From positions 1-10,546 of the forward strand of contig VSOA01000115.1 of NCBI GenBank assembly GCA_009774585.1: a stretch of 10,546 nt of DNA. The letters run 5' to 3'. Below, in pieces: positions 1 through 6,341 of the stretch. A program made the position numbers and the translations under genes. The notes under the pieces were generated by a model. The model was not told the DNA's origin. It made no database searches and saw only the letters and a program-made list of their open reading frames with translations. Positions within the stretch are counted from its first letter, which is position 1. Each line of letters opens with the position of its first letter. This DNA comes from Lachnospiraceae bacterium (GTDB taxonomy: Bacteria > Bacillota > Clostridia > Lachnospirales > Lachnospiraceae).

Positions 1-194
1 GTTTCACGATCTCGGCGGTGATGAATAAGCTTGCGCAGGCGTCGGAAGAATATATGAACGGAATTTCCTATATTCCGCTCTGGTTGATTGGTTTGTCGCT
101 TATCTTCGCGATACTGGTAGGAATGATAGCCGGATTTTTCCCGGCGAGAAGAGCGATGAAGTTAAGCCCGTTAGCGGCAATCAGAAACGAGTAG
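1..194 (+). CDS. FtsX/MacB-type ABC transporter permease, C-terminal end (5' truncated by window)
   Basis: Only the last 64 codons are in the window, in the frame that starts at base 3 and stops with TAG at 192-194. The fragment reads into one hydrophobic segment (from about PLWLIGLSLIFAILVGMIAG), then a basic turn and the ending FPARRAMKLSPLAAIRNE. A last membrane helix followed by PARRAxxLxPxxAIR is the characteristic C-terminus of FtsX/MacB-like permeases, the membrane subunits of ABC systems that act in lipoprotein release, antimicrobial peptide resistance or cell-wall hydrolase control. The substrate cannot be judged from this end. The lipoprotein gene starts 38 bases downstream with no terminator between, so the two may be co-transcribed. 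Confidence 0.85.
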   Translation, partial: FTISAVMNKLAQASEEYMNGISYIPLWLIGLSLIFAILVGMIAGFFPARRAMKLSPLAAIRNE

Positions 195-232
195 AGATGC
201 GTCATCTCATACCGTAATGGAGAACTTATTGC

Positions 233-1576
233 ATGAAGCAGAAAGCAGCTGATATCAAGAAAATGACAGAGAATAACAGATATAAAAGACAAGTTAAGAG
301 ATACGAAAACTGGAAAATGCATCATGCTGTTTTGACGGCAGCCGCCATAATGTTTCTGATGGCAGGCTGCGGAAAAGAACAGGAAAAGCCGGAACTCCCC
401 GGCGGTGCGTATATCTCCGATGAAAATACCGGGGATGAGGCAGGCGATGCAATGTTAGACAAGAATGTGCCGGAGAGTGAAGGGCAGAAAGAAGAAGTGC
501 GGAACGATAATTTACAGACGTATGAGGAGCCGTCGCACGTGCAGGATGCCGGACAGTTACAGACAGATGGCACGTGGCAGAATCAAACGTACATGCTGGA
601 GGTACCTGCAGGCGGCAGAAGACTGACGGAGAGCGAATTGAAGGAATATACCAATTGGGTGCAGGAGAAGTCGAATTATGGTTTTCTTTTGTCCGATTGG
701 GAGAATCCCACGCAAATCAATTTGTTCGAAGTATTCTATAGCGGTGCAGGAATTTCCCATGCAGGAACTGAGGAGCAGATACAAGCGTTTTTAAACAGAT
801 ATGGTCAGGAAGAATTGTACACAGATTTTCTTGTGATGGATAAGGCGGATGTGAATGCTTTTCTTGCCGAAAAGGTCGGGCTTTCTTATGAAGAACTCTT
901 GGCTAAGGGCAATACCAGCATAGAGGGTATTTTCTATCCGGAGACAGATTCTTTCTGTCTTGAAGCAGGCGACACCAATTATTGTATGTTTATCTGTACG
1001 GACGGCGTGTTGAATGCGGAAGGCACCATCGTTACGTTGTACTTTGAGGGCGACTATTGGGTGAGCAAATGTGAGACAAGGGTAAATATTGCCGGTGGCA
1101 CGAAATCAATTATAGGCAATCACATCATGGAGGGCAGTATTCTTGACGAGGTGAATGAGCCGGTTGAAGAGCCTTCTTGTCTGATTGACGAGAATGTCTT
1201 AAATAATCCTCAATTTGATGCGAATGCTTCGGCAGTGGAGAATGATTATGTGACTGGCGACTGGAGTATGATTACCAAAGAAGCCCTGCAGGGGACATGG
1301 TATCATCATCCGAAGAGTGAGGGAGAGAGCCCTCGGTATGATGTAGCGCTGAAATTTGACGGTGACAATGCGGCGGTCTATTATCCGTCAGTGGATTTCT
1401 ATGCAGAGGAATATTACGAGTGGGATGTCATTGACCGGAGTGACAGAGGTTTATGCCCGGAACTGGCTATTTATTTCCGGGAGACGAAGGATGCACCGCT
1501 TGCATGGTATATACTGGGCATCTCCGAGGACAGATCGTATTTCTGGTGCAATGGAGAAGTGTTCTATAGGCAATGA
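233..1576 (+). CDS. Putative secreted lipoprotein of unknown function
   Basis: A protein of 447 residues that I do not recognise as a named family. It starts with a long basic n-region (residues 1-28), a hydrophobic core (about 30-43) and a lipobox LMAGC with the acylated cysteine at residue 46, so it should be anchored to the outer face of the membrane. Residues 47-115 form an acidic, Gln/Glu/Asp-rich linker without obvious fold. A globular region follows (about 128-300; LTESELKEY, NLFEVFYSGAG), and a second, aromatic-rich C-terminal module starts near LQGTWYHH (352) and runs to the end. The start at 233 is backed by GGAGA at 219-223; an internal ATG at 317 would give a more usual signal peptide (MHHAVLTAAAIMFLMAGC) but has no good ribosome binding site. 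The upstream permease end suggests a shared operon; the function is open. Confidence 0.85.
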   Translation: MKQKAADIKKMTENNRYKRQVKRYENWKMHHAVLTAAAIMFLMAGCGKEQEKPELPGGAYISDENTGDEAGDAMLDKNVPESEGQKEEVRNDNLQTYEEPSHVQDAGQLQTDGTWQNQTYMLEVPAGGRRLTESELKEYTNWVQEKSNYGFLLSDWENPTQINLFEVFYSGAGISHAGTEEQIQAFLNRYGQEELYTDFLVMDKADVNAFLAEKVGLSYEELLAKGNTSIEGIFYPETDSFCLEAGDTNYCMFICTDGVLNAEGTIVTLYFEGDYWVSKCETRVNIAGGTKSIIGNHIMEGSILDEVNEPVEEPSCLIDENVLNNPQFDANASAVENDYVTGDWSMITKEALQGTWYHHPKSEGESPRYDVALKFDGDNAAVYYPSVDFYAEEYYEWDVIDRSDRGLCPELAIYFRETKDAPLAWYILGISEDRSYFWCNGEVFYRQ

Positions 1577-1585
1577 TGGTATCTT

Positions 1586-1614
1586 TTGGTAGAAATAATT
1601 GACAATGTCATAAT
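1586..1614 (+). promoter_or_regulatory. Candidate extended -10 promoter for enolase
   Basis: TTGGTA (1586-1591, 4 of 6 matches to the -35 consensus) is followed after 17 bases by CATAAT (1609-1614, 5 of 6). The -10 is preceded by TG at 1606-1607, giving an extended -10 (TGTCATAAT). Transcription would start near 1621, exactly where the long leader hairpin begins. A perfect TTGACA lies at 1599-1604, but no good -10 box follows it at 16-18 bases. Confidence 0.45.
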
Positions 1615-1619
1615 AAAAC

Positions 1620-1673
1620 AAACCTTCTGTGTGCATACTAAGCATAAAAGCGGTTGCGCACAGGAGGTTTTTT
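1620..1673 (+). promoter_or_regulatory. Leader hairpin that buries the enolase ribosome binding site; also terminator-like
   Basis: Bases 1621-1634 (AACCTTCTGTGTGC) pair with 1656-1669 (GCGCACAGGAGGTT) over 14 consecutive pairs, two of them G-U, around a 21-base loop (1635-1655). A1620-T1670 adds one more pair. The 3' arm contains the whole AGGAGG ribosome binding site (1662-1667), which lies 6 bases before the enolase ATG. The arm runs straight into T1668-T1673 and is preceded by an A-rich stretch, so the same fold could act as an intrinsic terminator for the lipoprotein transcript or as an attenuator. The pairing is read directly from the sequence; regulation is inferred. Confidence 0.6.
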
Positions 1674-3071
1674 ATGGCTATGAAATTGAGAATCGTAGAT
1701 GTACATGCAAGGGAAATATTGGATTCCCGCGGAAATCCGACGGTGGAAGCGGAAGTGACGGTTGAGAAAGAAGTGGGCGGCAAACAGTATGTAGGGCATG
1801 CGGCTGTGCCCAGCGGCGCCAGTACGGGACGCTTTGAGGCAGTGGAACTAAGAGACGGTGAGACGAGATATTTCGGACTTGGTACTACCAAGGCGGTGAG
1901 CAATGTTAATACGAAAATCAGAGAGGCATTGATGGGAATGAACGCTTTTGATCAAGGACTGATTGACCGCATCCTGATTGAACAGGACGGAACTGACAAT
2001 AAGAGTAATCTGGGTGCCAATGCAACTCTCGGTGTGTCCATGGCATGTGCCAAAGTGTGTGCGGAGGCAATGGGGATTCCGTTGTACCGTTATCTGGGCG
2101 GCGCATATACGAGGCTTCTTCCCGTACCGATGATGAATATTCTAAACGGCGGCAAGCATGCGGACAATACTGTGGATTTTCAGGAATTTATGATTATGCC
2201 GGTGCAGGCGGAAAGTTTTGCCGACGGTCTGCGCATCTGTGCGGAAATTTATCATAATCTAAAGAAAATCTGCAATGATAGAGGGCTGTCTACCGGAGTG
2301 GGAGATGAAGGCGGCTTCGCGCCTTCGCTGCCGGACGCTTTTGCGGTGCTTGACTTGATCGTGGAATCCATCAAGGCGGCAGGATATGTGCCGGGACAGG
2401 ACATCAAGATTGCACTTGATGTGGCGGCGTCCGAACTCTATGATGAGGCGGACGGTGTGTATCATTTTCCGGGTGAGACGGAACTTAAGAGGAAGCGCAG
2501 CCGCGTGAAGGGAAGTCGTGTTACGGAATGCTATGAGGCAGGGATTGAATTTGAGGACAGCGTAGATGTGCAGGAGATTACGAGAAGCACCGAAGAGATG
2601 GTGGCATATTATGAAGAACTGGTGGAGCGTTACCCCATAATCTCTATCGAGGACGGACTGGCGGAAGATGACTGGGACGGATGGCAGATGATGACAAGGA
2701 AGTTAGGAGACAGCGTACAGCTTGTCGGCGACGATTTGTTTGTAACCAATACGAAACGTTTGGATGCGGGCATTAAGCTGCATGTGGCAAACGCGATTCT
2801 TGTCAAGGTAAACCAGATTGGTACGGTCAGCGAAGCGATGGACGCGATTGAAATGGCACAGAAGAACGGATATAAGGCAGTAATTTCCCACCGTTCCGGA
2901 GAGACGGAGGACACCTTTATCGCAGATCTTGCCGTGGCAGTGAATGCAGGTCAGATTAAGACGGGTGCACCGTGTAGAAGTGACCGTGTGGCAAAATACA
3001 ATCAGCTTCTGCGTATTGAGGAAGATTTGGGGAGCGTGGCATGCTATAAGGAGCCTTTTAATAAAATATAG
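1674..3071 (+). CDS. eno: Enolase (phosphopyruvate hydratase)
   Basis: Glycolytic enzyme converting 2-phosphoglycerate to phosphoenolpyruvate, cytoplasmic, Mg-dependent. All hallmark positions are present: SRGNPTVE (18-25), GHAAVPSGASTG (41-52), His162 and Glu171 in NGGKHADNTVDFQEF, Glu212 in GDEGGFAP, metal ligands Asp249 (ALDVAASE), Glu326 (SIEDGL) and Asp353 (GDDLFVTN), catalytic Lys378 (VKVNQIGT), the SHRSGETED loop (405-413) and Lys429 (QIKTGAP). The start is ATG 1674 because AGGAGG lies at 1662-1667; an upstream in-frame GTG at 1629 would include the ribosome binding site as coding sequence. The product is 465 residues, longer than the usual 430 or so, because of an extra charged block at about 271-303. 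The gene is bounded by its own promoter candidate and a terminator at 3204-3230, so it is probably transcribed alone. Confidence 0.97.
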   Translation: MAMKLRIVDVHAREILDSRGNPTVEAEVTVEKEVGGKQYVGHAAVPSGASTGRFEAVELRDGETRYFGLGTTKAVSNVNTKIREALMGMNAFDQGLIDRILIEQDGTDNKSNLGANATLGVSMACAKVCAEAMGIPLYRYLGGAYTRLLPVPMMNILNGGKHADNTVDFQEFMIMPVQAESFADGLRICAEIYHNLKKICNDRGLSTGVGDEGGFAPSLPDAFAVLDLIVESIKAAGYVPGQDIKIALDVAASELYDEADGVYHFPGETELKRKRSRVKGSRVTECYEAGIEFEDSVDVQEITRSTEEMVAYYEELVERYPIISIEDGLAEDDWDGWQMMTRKLGDSVQLVGDDLFVTNTKRLDAGIKLHVANAILVKVNQIGTVSEAMDAIEMAQKNGYKAVISHRSGETEDTFIADLAVAVNAGQIKTGAPCRSDRVAKYNQLLRIEEDLGSVACYKEPFNKI

Positions 3072-3100
3072 AAATCTGCAAATCGACAAAAATGTCTTTC

Positions 3101-3133
3101 ATCCCGCGGCTTTGGCATACGAAGCGGCGGGAT
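3101..3133 (+). repeat. Imperfect inverted repeat downstream of eno
   Basis: Bases 3101-3107 (ATCCCGC) pair with 3127-3133 (GCGGGAT). A G-G mismatch follows, then four more pairs (3109-3112 with 3122-3125) and a G-U pair, around a loop of about 7-8 bases. No T-run follows, so this is a transcript-stabilising 3' hairpin or processing site rather than an obvious intrinsic terminator. Confidence 0.5.
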
Positions 3134-3181
3134 ATTACATTAATGGTGTAGGAAATAGCTGTAATCGTAGTGGAGTTCAAG

Positions 3182-3200
3182 GAGAATGCGAAGCATTCTC
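3182..3200 (+). repeat. Perfect 8-bp hairpin with GCGAAGC core
   Basis: GAGAATGC (3182-3189), triloop GAA, GCATTCTC (3193-3200). The apex GCGAAGC is the sequence known in single-stranded DNA as an exceptionally stable mini-hairpin. Outside it TTCA (3176-3179) and TGAA (3201-3204) can extend the stem across a small bulge. It lies immediately before the terminator stem and shares base 3204 with it, so the two could fold in competition or in tandem. Confidence 0.6.
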
Positions 3201-3203
3201 TGA

Positions 3204-3230
3204 ATCGTCGCTGCCGAGCGACGATTTTTT
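3204..3230 (+). terminator. Intrinsic terminator after eno
   Basis: A perfect 9-bp stem, ATCGTCGCT (3204-3212) with AGCGACGAT (3217-3225), with a GCCG loop, followed directly by TTTTT (3226-3230). This is a textbook rho-independent terminator. It ends the enolase transcript 133 bases after the stop codon and separates it from the membrane-protein cluster. Confidence 0.9.
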
Positions 3231-3244
3231 ATGATTATTTTGGA

Positions 3245-3306
3245 TTGCATACAATCTGATTATAGAATAAAATGTTTGTTATGGACGTTTTTTTCTGTTG
3301 TATCAT
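3245..3306 (+). promoter_or_regulatory. Candidate promoter region of the membrane-protein/M20 cluster
   Basis: Two weak possibilities lie after the terminator. One is TTGCAT (3245-3250), 17 bases, TAAAAT (3268-3273); its -35 box sits inside a small inverted repeat GATTG-CATA-CAATC (3243-3256). The other is TTGTTA (3276-3281), 19 bases, TATCAT (3301-3306). Both -10 boxes match 5 of 6 consensus bases while the -35 boxes are poor, so a regulated promoter is plausible. I cannot choose between them from sequence alone. Confidence 0.35.
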
Positions 3307-3351
3307 CTACGCAGTAAAAAGAAATTTTACCATACGTATAAGGAGGTTTTT

Positions 3352-4074
3352 ATGAGCTTTAATCCAAACAGCAGTTTTCTATTTATTCTGGCGGCAGTGA
3401 TCATTGCTTTTGTGGTGGCACAGTCAGTGTTTTTCTTAGTGCGTGCATACAGACACGGTGCAGAGATCGGTATGGACAGAGCGCGGCTTAAGAAGACGAT
3501 CTTGTCTACGGCCGTCTTTACGATTGCACCGGCGATTTCGATTTTGCTTGGAATTTTAACGCTTTCAAAGTTTCTGGGCATTCCCCTTCCTTGGATTCGG
3601 TTAAGTGTTGTGGGCGCTATTACATATGAGCTTCCGGCGGCTACGTCTACTGCGACGGCATTGGGGTTGTCGCTGGCGGATACGATTACGGACGCGAAGG
3701 CATATACGGCAATCGCATGGGTAATGACGCTGGGAATTATTCCGGGTATGATCATGATTCCGTTATTCCTTAAGAAGATACAAGGCGGAATCATGAAGAT
3801 TAAGAATAAGGACAGTAAATGGGGCGATTTATTCATGACCTCTTTATTCCTCGGTATGATATCCGCATTCTTGGGTATGGTCTTTACGGACGTCAGAAAC
3901 GGTCTTGCGGGATGGATTCCGATATTTGTACTCTTATTTTCTGCATTGATGATGGGAATCTGCGGGATTCTGATCAAAGTCTGCAAAATGAAGTGGCTGG
4001 AGACATATGCGTTGTCAATCAGCATGATATTAGCGATGATATTTGCCGTAATTATTACGCCTCTTATCGGTTAG
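3352..4074 (+). CDS. Polytopic membrane protein, DUF5058-like; putative permease subunit
   Basis: A 240-residue integral membrane protein with about six hydrophobic segments (roughly 9-31, 50-72, 118-140, 160-178, 186-209, 217-239). From memory of the family it resembles DUF5058, a Firmicutes family of this length with no known function. A conserved-looking stretch without strong charge, AITYELPAATSTATALGLS (89-107), sits between the second and third helices and could line a substrate path; a basic loop (KKIQGGIMKIKNKDSK, 141-156) is probably cytoplasmic. The start is ATG 3352, preceded by AAGGAGG at 3340-3346; in-frame upstream codons have no such signal. The next membrane protein begins 13 bases after the stop, and a membrane-tethered peptidase follows. 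A transport role is inferred from topology and context. Confidence 0.85.
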   Translation: MSFNPNSSFLFILAAVIIAFVVAQSVFFLVRAYRHGAEIGMDRARLKKTILSTAVFTIAPAISILLGILTLSKFLGIPLPWIRLSVVGAITYELPAATSTATALGLSLADTITDAKAYTAIAWVMTLGIIPGMIMIPLFLKKIQGGIMKIKNKDSKWGDLFMTSLFLGMISAFLGMVFTDVRNGLAGWIPIFVLLFSALMMGICGILIKVCKMKWLETYALSISMILAMIFAVIITPLIG

Positions 4075-4087
4075 GAAAGGAGATTCT

Positions 4088-4744
4088 ATGAATACAACAT
4101 ATAATGATAAATCACATTTTTACGGACGTATCTGGATAGTGACGGCGCTTTTTATGCTGTTGTCGGTGCCGGTTGCCATCTGCCTATACTATGGCGCATG
4201 GCCGGAGGGGACGGCGGTATTAAAAGGGCTTCTCGGTGTGGCGCCGATTTTCTGGACGGTTGCGGTTATTGAAGTGTTTACTTACGGCCCAATGCTCGGA
4301 ACGGGCGGTTCCTATCTTGCATTCGTGACGGGTAACATTACGAATATTAAGGCGCCTGCGGCGTTAAATGCTATGGAAAACGCGCAGGTGAAGCCGGGTT
4401 CGGAAGAAGGAGAAGTTATCTCAACACTGGCGATTGCAACCAGTTCCATCGTTACCACGCTGGTCATCGCGGTCGGTGTACTGCTTTTGTCAGCGCTTAC
4501 ACCGGTGCTCAATTCTCCGGTCTTAAAACCGGCGTTTGACAATATTCTTCCGGCTTTGTTCGGTGGACTGGCAGTCGTATATATCAGCAAGAACTGGAAA
4601 CTGTCTATTACGCCGCTTGTTTTCATGATTGCATTGTTTCTGATGGTTCCTTCGCTGGCCGGTTCAGTCGGCGTGCTTGTGCCGGTTGGCGCGTTGATTT
4701 CGCTCGCGGCGGCGCGGATTATGTATAAGAAGAACTGGATTTGA
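4088..4744 (+). CDS. Polytopic membrane protein paired with the DUF5058-like protein
   Basis: A 218-residue membrane protein of a family I cannot name. Hydrophobic segments lie at about 14-35, 44-66, 111-138, 151-167, 172-190 and 191-209. Between the second and third is a polar, Gly/Thr-rich stretch, TYGPMLGTGGSYLAFVTGN (65-83), followed by an amphipathic region with acidic residues (KPGSEEGEVIS, 102-112). Its placement between two helix sets mirrors the ITYELPAATSTAT stretch of the upstream protein, which suggests two related or complementary half-transporters. The ribosome binding site AAAGGAG (4076-4082) overlaps the intergenic gap of only 13 bases, so translation is tightly linked to the upstream gene. 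It is too small for most secondary transporters on its own, in line with a heteromeric carrier. Confidence 0.8.
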   Translation: MNTTYNDKSHFYGRIWIVTALFMLLSVPVAICLYYGAWPEGTAVLKGLLGVAPIFWTVAVIEVFTYGPMLGTGGSYLAFVTGNITNIKAPAALNAMENAQVKPGSEEGEVISTLAIATSSIVTTLVIAVGVLLLSALTPVLNSPVLKPAFDNILPALFGGLAVVYISKNWKLSITPLVFMIALFLMVPSLAGSVGVLVPVGALISLAAARIMYKKNWI

Positions 4745-4816
4745 GACGGCATTGCTGCATAGATTGAAAGAACGAAGTGTAAGACATGATTCGTAGATAG
4801 GAAAAGGAGCAGACAA

Positions 4817-6262
4817 ATGACGGGAATGACAATTTTGACGATTATCTTAGTGATAATCGCAGTATTTATCGCAGTGATTCTGATTAGGACGGCGCTTTTT
4901 AAGCCTTATCCTGAACCGGAGACGGTAGAAGAGAAAGTGAATCTGAATAAAGAAAAAATCGTGAAAGACATGTCCGATATGATTCGGTGCAGAACTGTTT
5001 CCTATCAGGATAAATCACTGATTGACTGGAACGAATTCGAGAAGTTTCAGAAACTTTTACAGGAGAGATTTCCTAATGTGCATAAGGCGTTTGCCTTGGA
5101 GAAAATCGGAGACACCGGATTGTTATATCACATGAAGGGAACACGAAGTGATGAGCCGAGGGTGTTGATGTCTCATTATGATGTTGTTCCGGTGGAGGAA
5201 AAGGACTGGGACAAGCCGGCGTTTGACGGTCTTGTGGAAGACGGTTATATATGGGGAAGAGGTACGCTCGACACAAAGGGAACATTGTGTGGTGTGATGG
5301 AAGCCATGGAGCAGCTTTTGGCGGAAGGCTTTTGTCCAGAACATGATTTATATCTGTCTTTTTCCGGGGATGAGGAAGTGGAGGGCAGAAGCTGCCCGGC
5401 AATCGTTTCCTATCTGGAGGAAAAAGGCATTAAGCCCGCGTTCGTGCTGGATGAAGGTGGCGCCGTTGTGGAAAGAGTATTTCCCGGAGTGAATAAACCG
5501 TGCGCCGTGGTCGGTATCGGTGAGAAAGTCGGGATGAATGTGGAACTGATCATGAAGAGTGAGGGCGGTCATGCGTCAACGCCTCCACCGCATACAATAT
5601 TGGGTCAGCTTTCCGAGGCTGTGGTGAAGATTGAGAAGCATCCCTTCAAGGCACAGTTTACCAAACCGGTCAGAGAGATGTTTGACACGCTCGGAAGACA
5701 TTCCGGTTTTGGCATGAAGATGATTTTCGCCAATCTGTGGTGTTTCCTGCCGGTGTTAAACGCGGTTTGTAAAAAATCCGGTGGAGAATTGAATGCCATG
5801 ATGCGGACGACCTGTGCCGTGACCAAGATGGAAGGAAGTAAGGCATTCAATGTGCTTCCGCCCGTGGCGTCCGTGGGAATGAATCTACGACTTCTCGGAG
5901 ACGATACGCCGGAGAGCGCAGTGTTGTATTTGCGAAGGGTCATCGGTAACGATAAGATTGAAATTAATATACAACATGCGATGGAGGCGTCCGGATATTC
6001 TGACACGCAGTGCGAGGAGTGGCAGACACTTAAACGTGCGATTCACACTACTTGGTCTGATGCGATCGTATCTCCGTATCTGATGATGGCATGTTCCGAT
6101 TCCAGACATTACAGCAGGATTACCGACCGTATCTATAAATTTTCGGCAATGGCGTTATCCAAAGAAGAGCGGGGCATGATTCACGGCAACAATGAAAGGG
6201 TTCCGGTGGAGACAATGCTTAAGACGGTGGCATTTTACATTCGGCTGATCAGAGCTTTATAG
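4817..6262 (+). CDS. Membrane-anchored M20 metallopeptidase, PM20D1/Gly-X carboxypeptidase-like
   Basis: A 481-residue di-zinc hydrolase of peptidase family M20. Residues 5-24 are one hydrophobic anchor; the catalytic domain follows. Metal and catalytic residues are all visible: His120 and Asp122 (MSHYDVVP), bridging Asp152 (GRGTLDTKG), general base Glu186 and ligand Glu187 (SGDEEVEG), Asp212 (VLDEGG) and His456 (MIHGNNE). The dimerisation-domain motif EGGHASTPP (249-257) and the segments NAMMRTTCAVTKMEG, FNVLPPVASVGMNLR and the DSRHYSRI region match the PM20D1/CPS1 branch rather than ArgE or DapE. Known relatives cleave dipeptides or make and hydrolyse N-acyl amino acids. ATG 4817 is preceded by AAAAGGAG (4802-4809). 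It lies 72 bases after the second membrane protein with no terminator between, so joint action on a transported substrate is inferred. Confidence 0.93.
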   Translation: MTGMTILTIILVIIAVFIAVILIRTALFKPYPEPETVEEKVNLNKEKIVKDMSDMIRCRTVSYQDKSLIDWNEFEKFQKLLQERFPNVHKAFALEKIGDTGLLYHMKGTRSDEPRVLMSHYDVVPVEEKDWDKPAFDGLVEDGYIWGRGTLDTKGTLCGVMEAMEQLLAEGFCPEHDLYLSFSGDEEVEGRSCPAIVSYLEEKGIKPAFVLDEGGAVVERVFPGVNKPCAVVGIGEKVGMNVELIMKSEGGHASTPPPHTILGQLSEAVVKIEKHPFKAQFTKPVREMFDTLGRHSGFGMKMIFANLWCFLPVLNAVCKKSGGELNAMMRTTCAVTKMEGSKAFNVLPPVASVGMNLRLLGDDTPESAVLYLRRVIGNDKIEINIQHAMEASGYSDTQCEEWQTLKRAIHTTWSDAIVSPYLMMACSDSRHYSRITDRIYKFSAMALSKEERGMIHGNNERVPVETMLKTVAFYIRLIRAL

Positions 6263-6283
6263 GATGAATATTTTATTGCCGGG

Positions 6284-6295
6284 CTGTATATACAG
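6284..6295. promoter_or_regulatory. Perfect 12-bp palindrome upstream of hemZ
   Basis: CTGTATATACAG is a perfect palindrome in the 79-base gap between the M20 gene and hemZ. Such a site could bind a dimeric regulator or overlap a -10 element (TATATA), but no convincing -35 box is present. No regulator is identified. Confidence 0.25.
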
Positions 6296-6341
6296 ACCGT
6301 GTGTAAAGAAATAGAAGGTTTATGAAAGGTACGGTAGCATC

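Noticed and set aside
194..208. Small hairpin GAGATG-CGT-CATCTC after the permease stop
   Set aside because: Only six pairs and no T-run, so it does not qualify as a terminator; could be chance.
1599..1604. Perfect TTGACA as the -35 box of enolase
   Set aside because: No acceptable -10 box is found 16-18 bases downstream; the extended -10 at 1606-1614 fits better.
1629..1673. Alternative GTG start of enolase giving 15 more residues
   Set aside because: The extension would read through the AGGAGG at 1662-1667 and does not resemble the enolase N-terminus; ATG 1674 has ideal spacing.
3327..4025. Minus-strand open frame of 232 codons opposite the DUF5058-like gene
   Set aside because: Antisense of a membrane protein often stays open and hydrophobic; the + strand frame has a strong ribosome binding site and operon context.
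6284..6295. CTGTATATACAG as a LexA box
   Set aside because: It resembles part of the E. coli LexA site but has the wrong spacing, and Firmicutes LexA uses a different GAAC-type site; no SOS gene is nearby.
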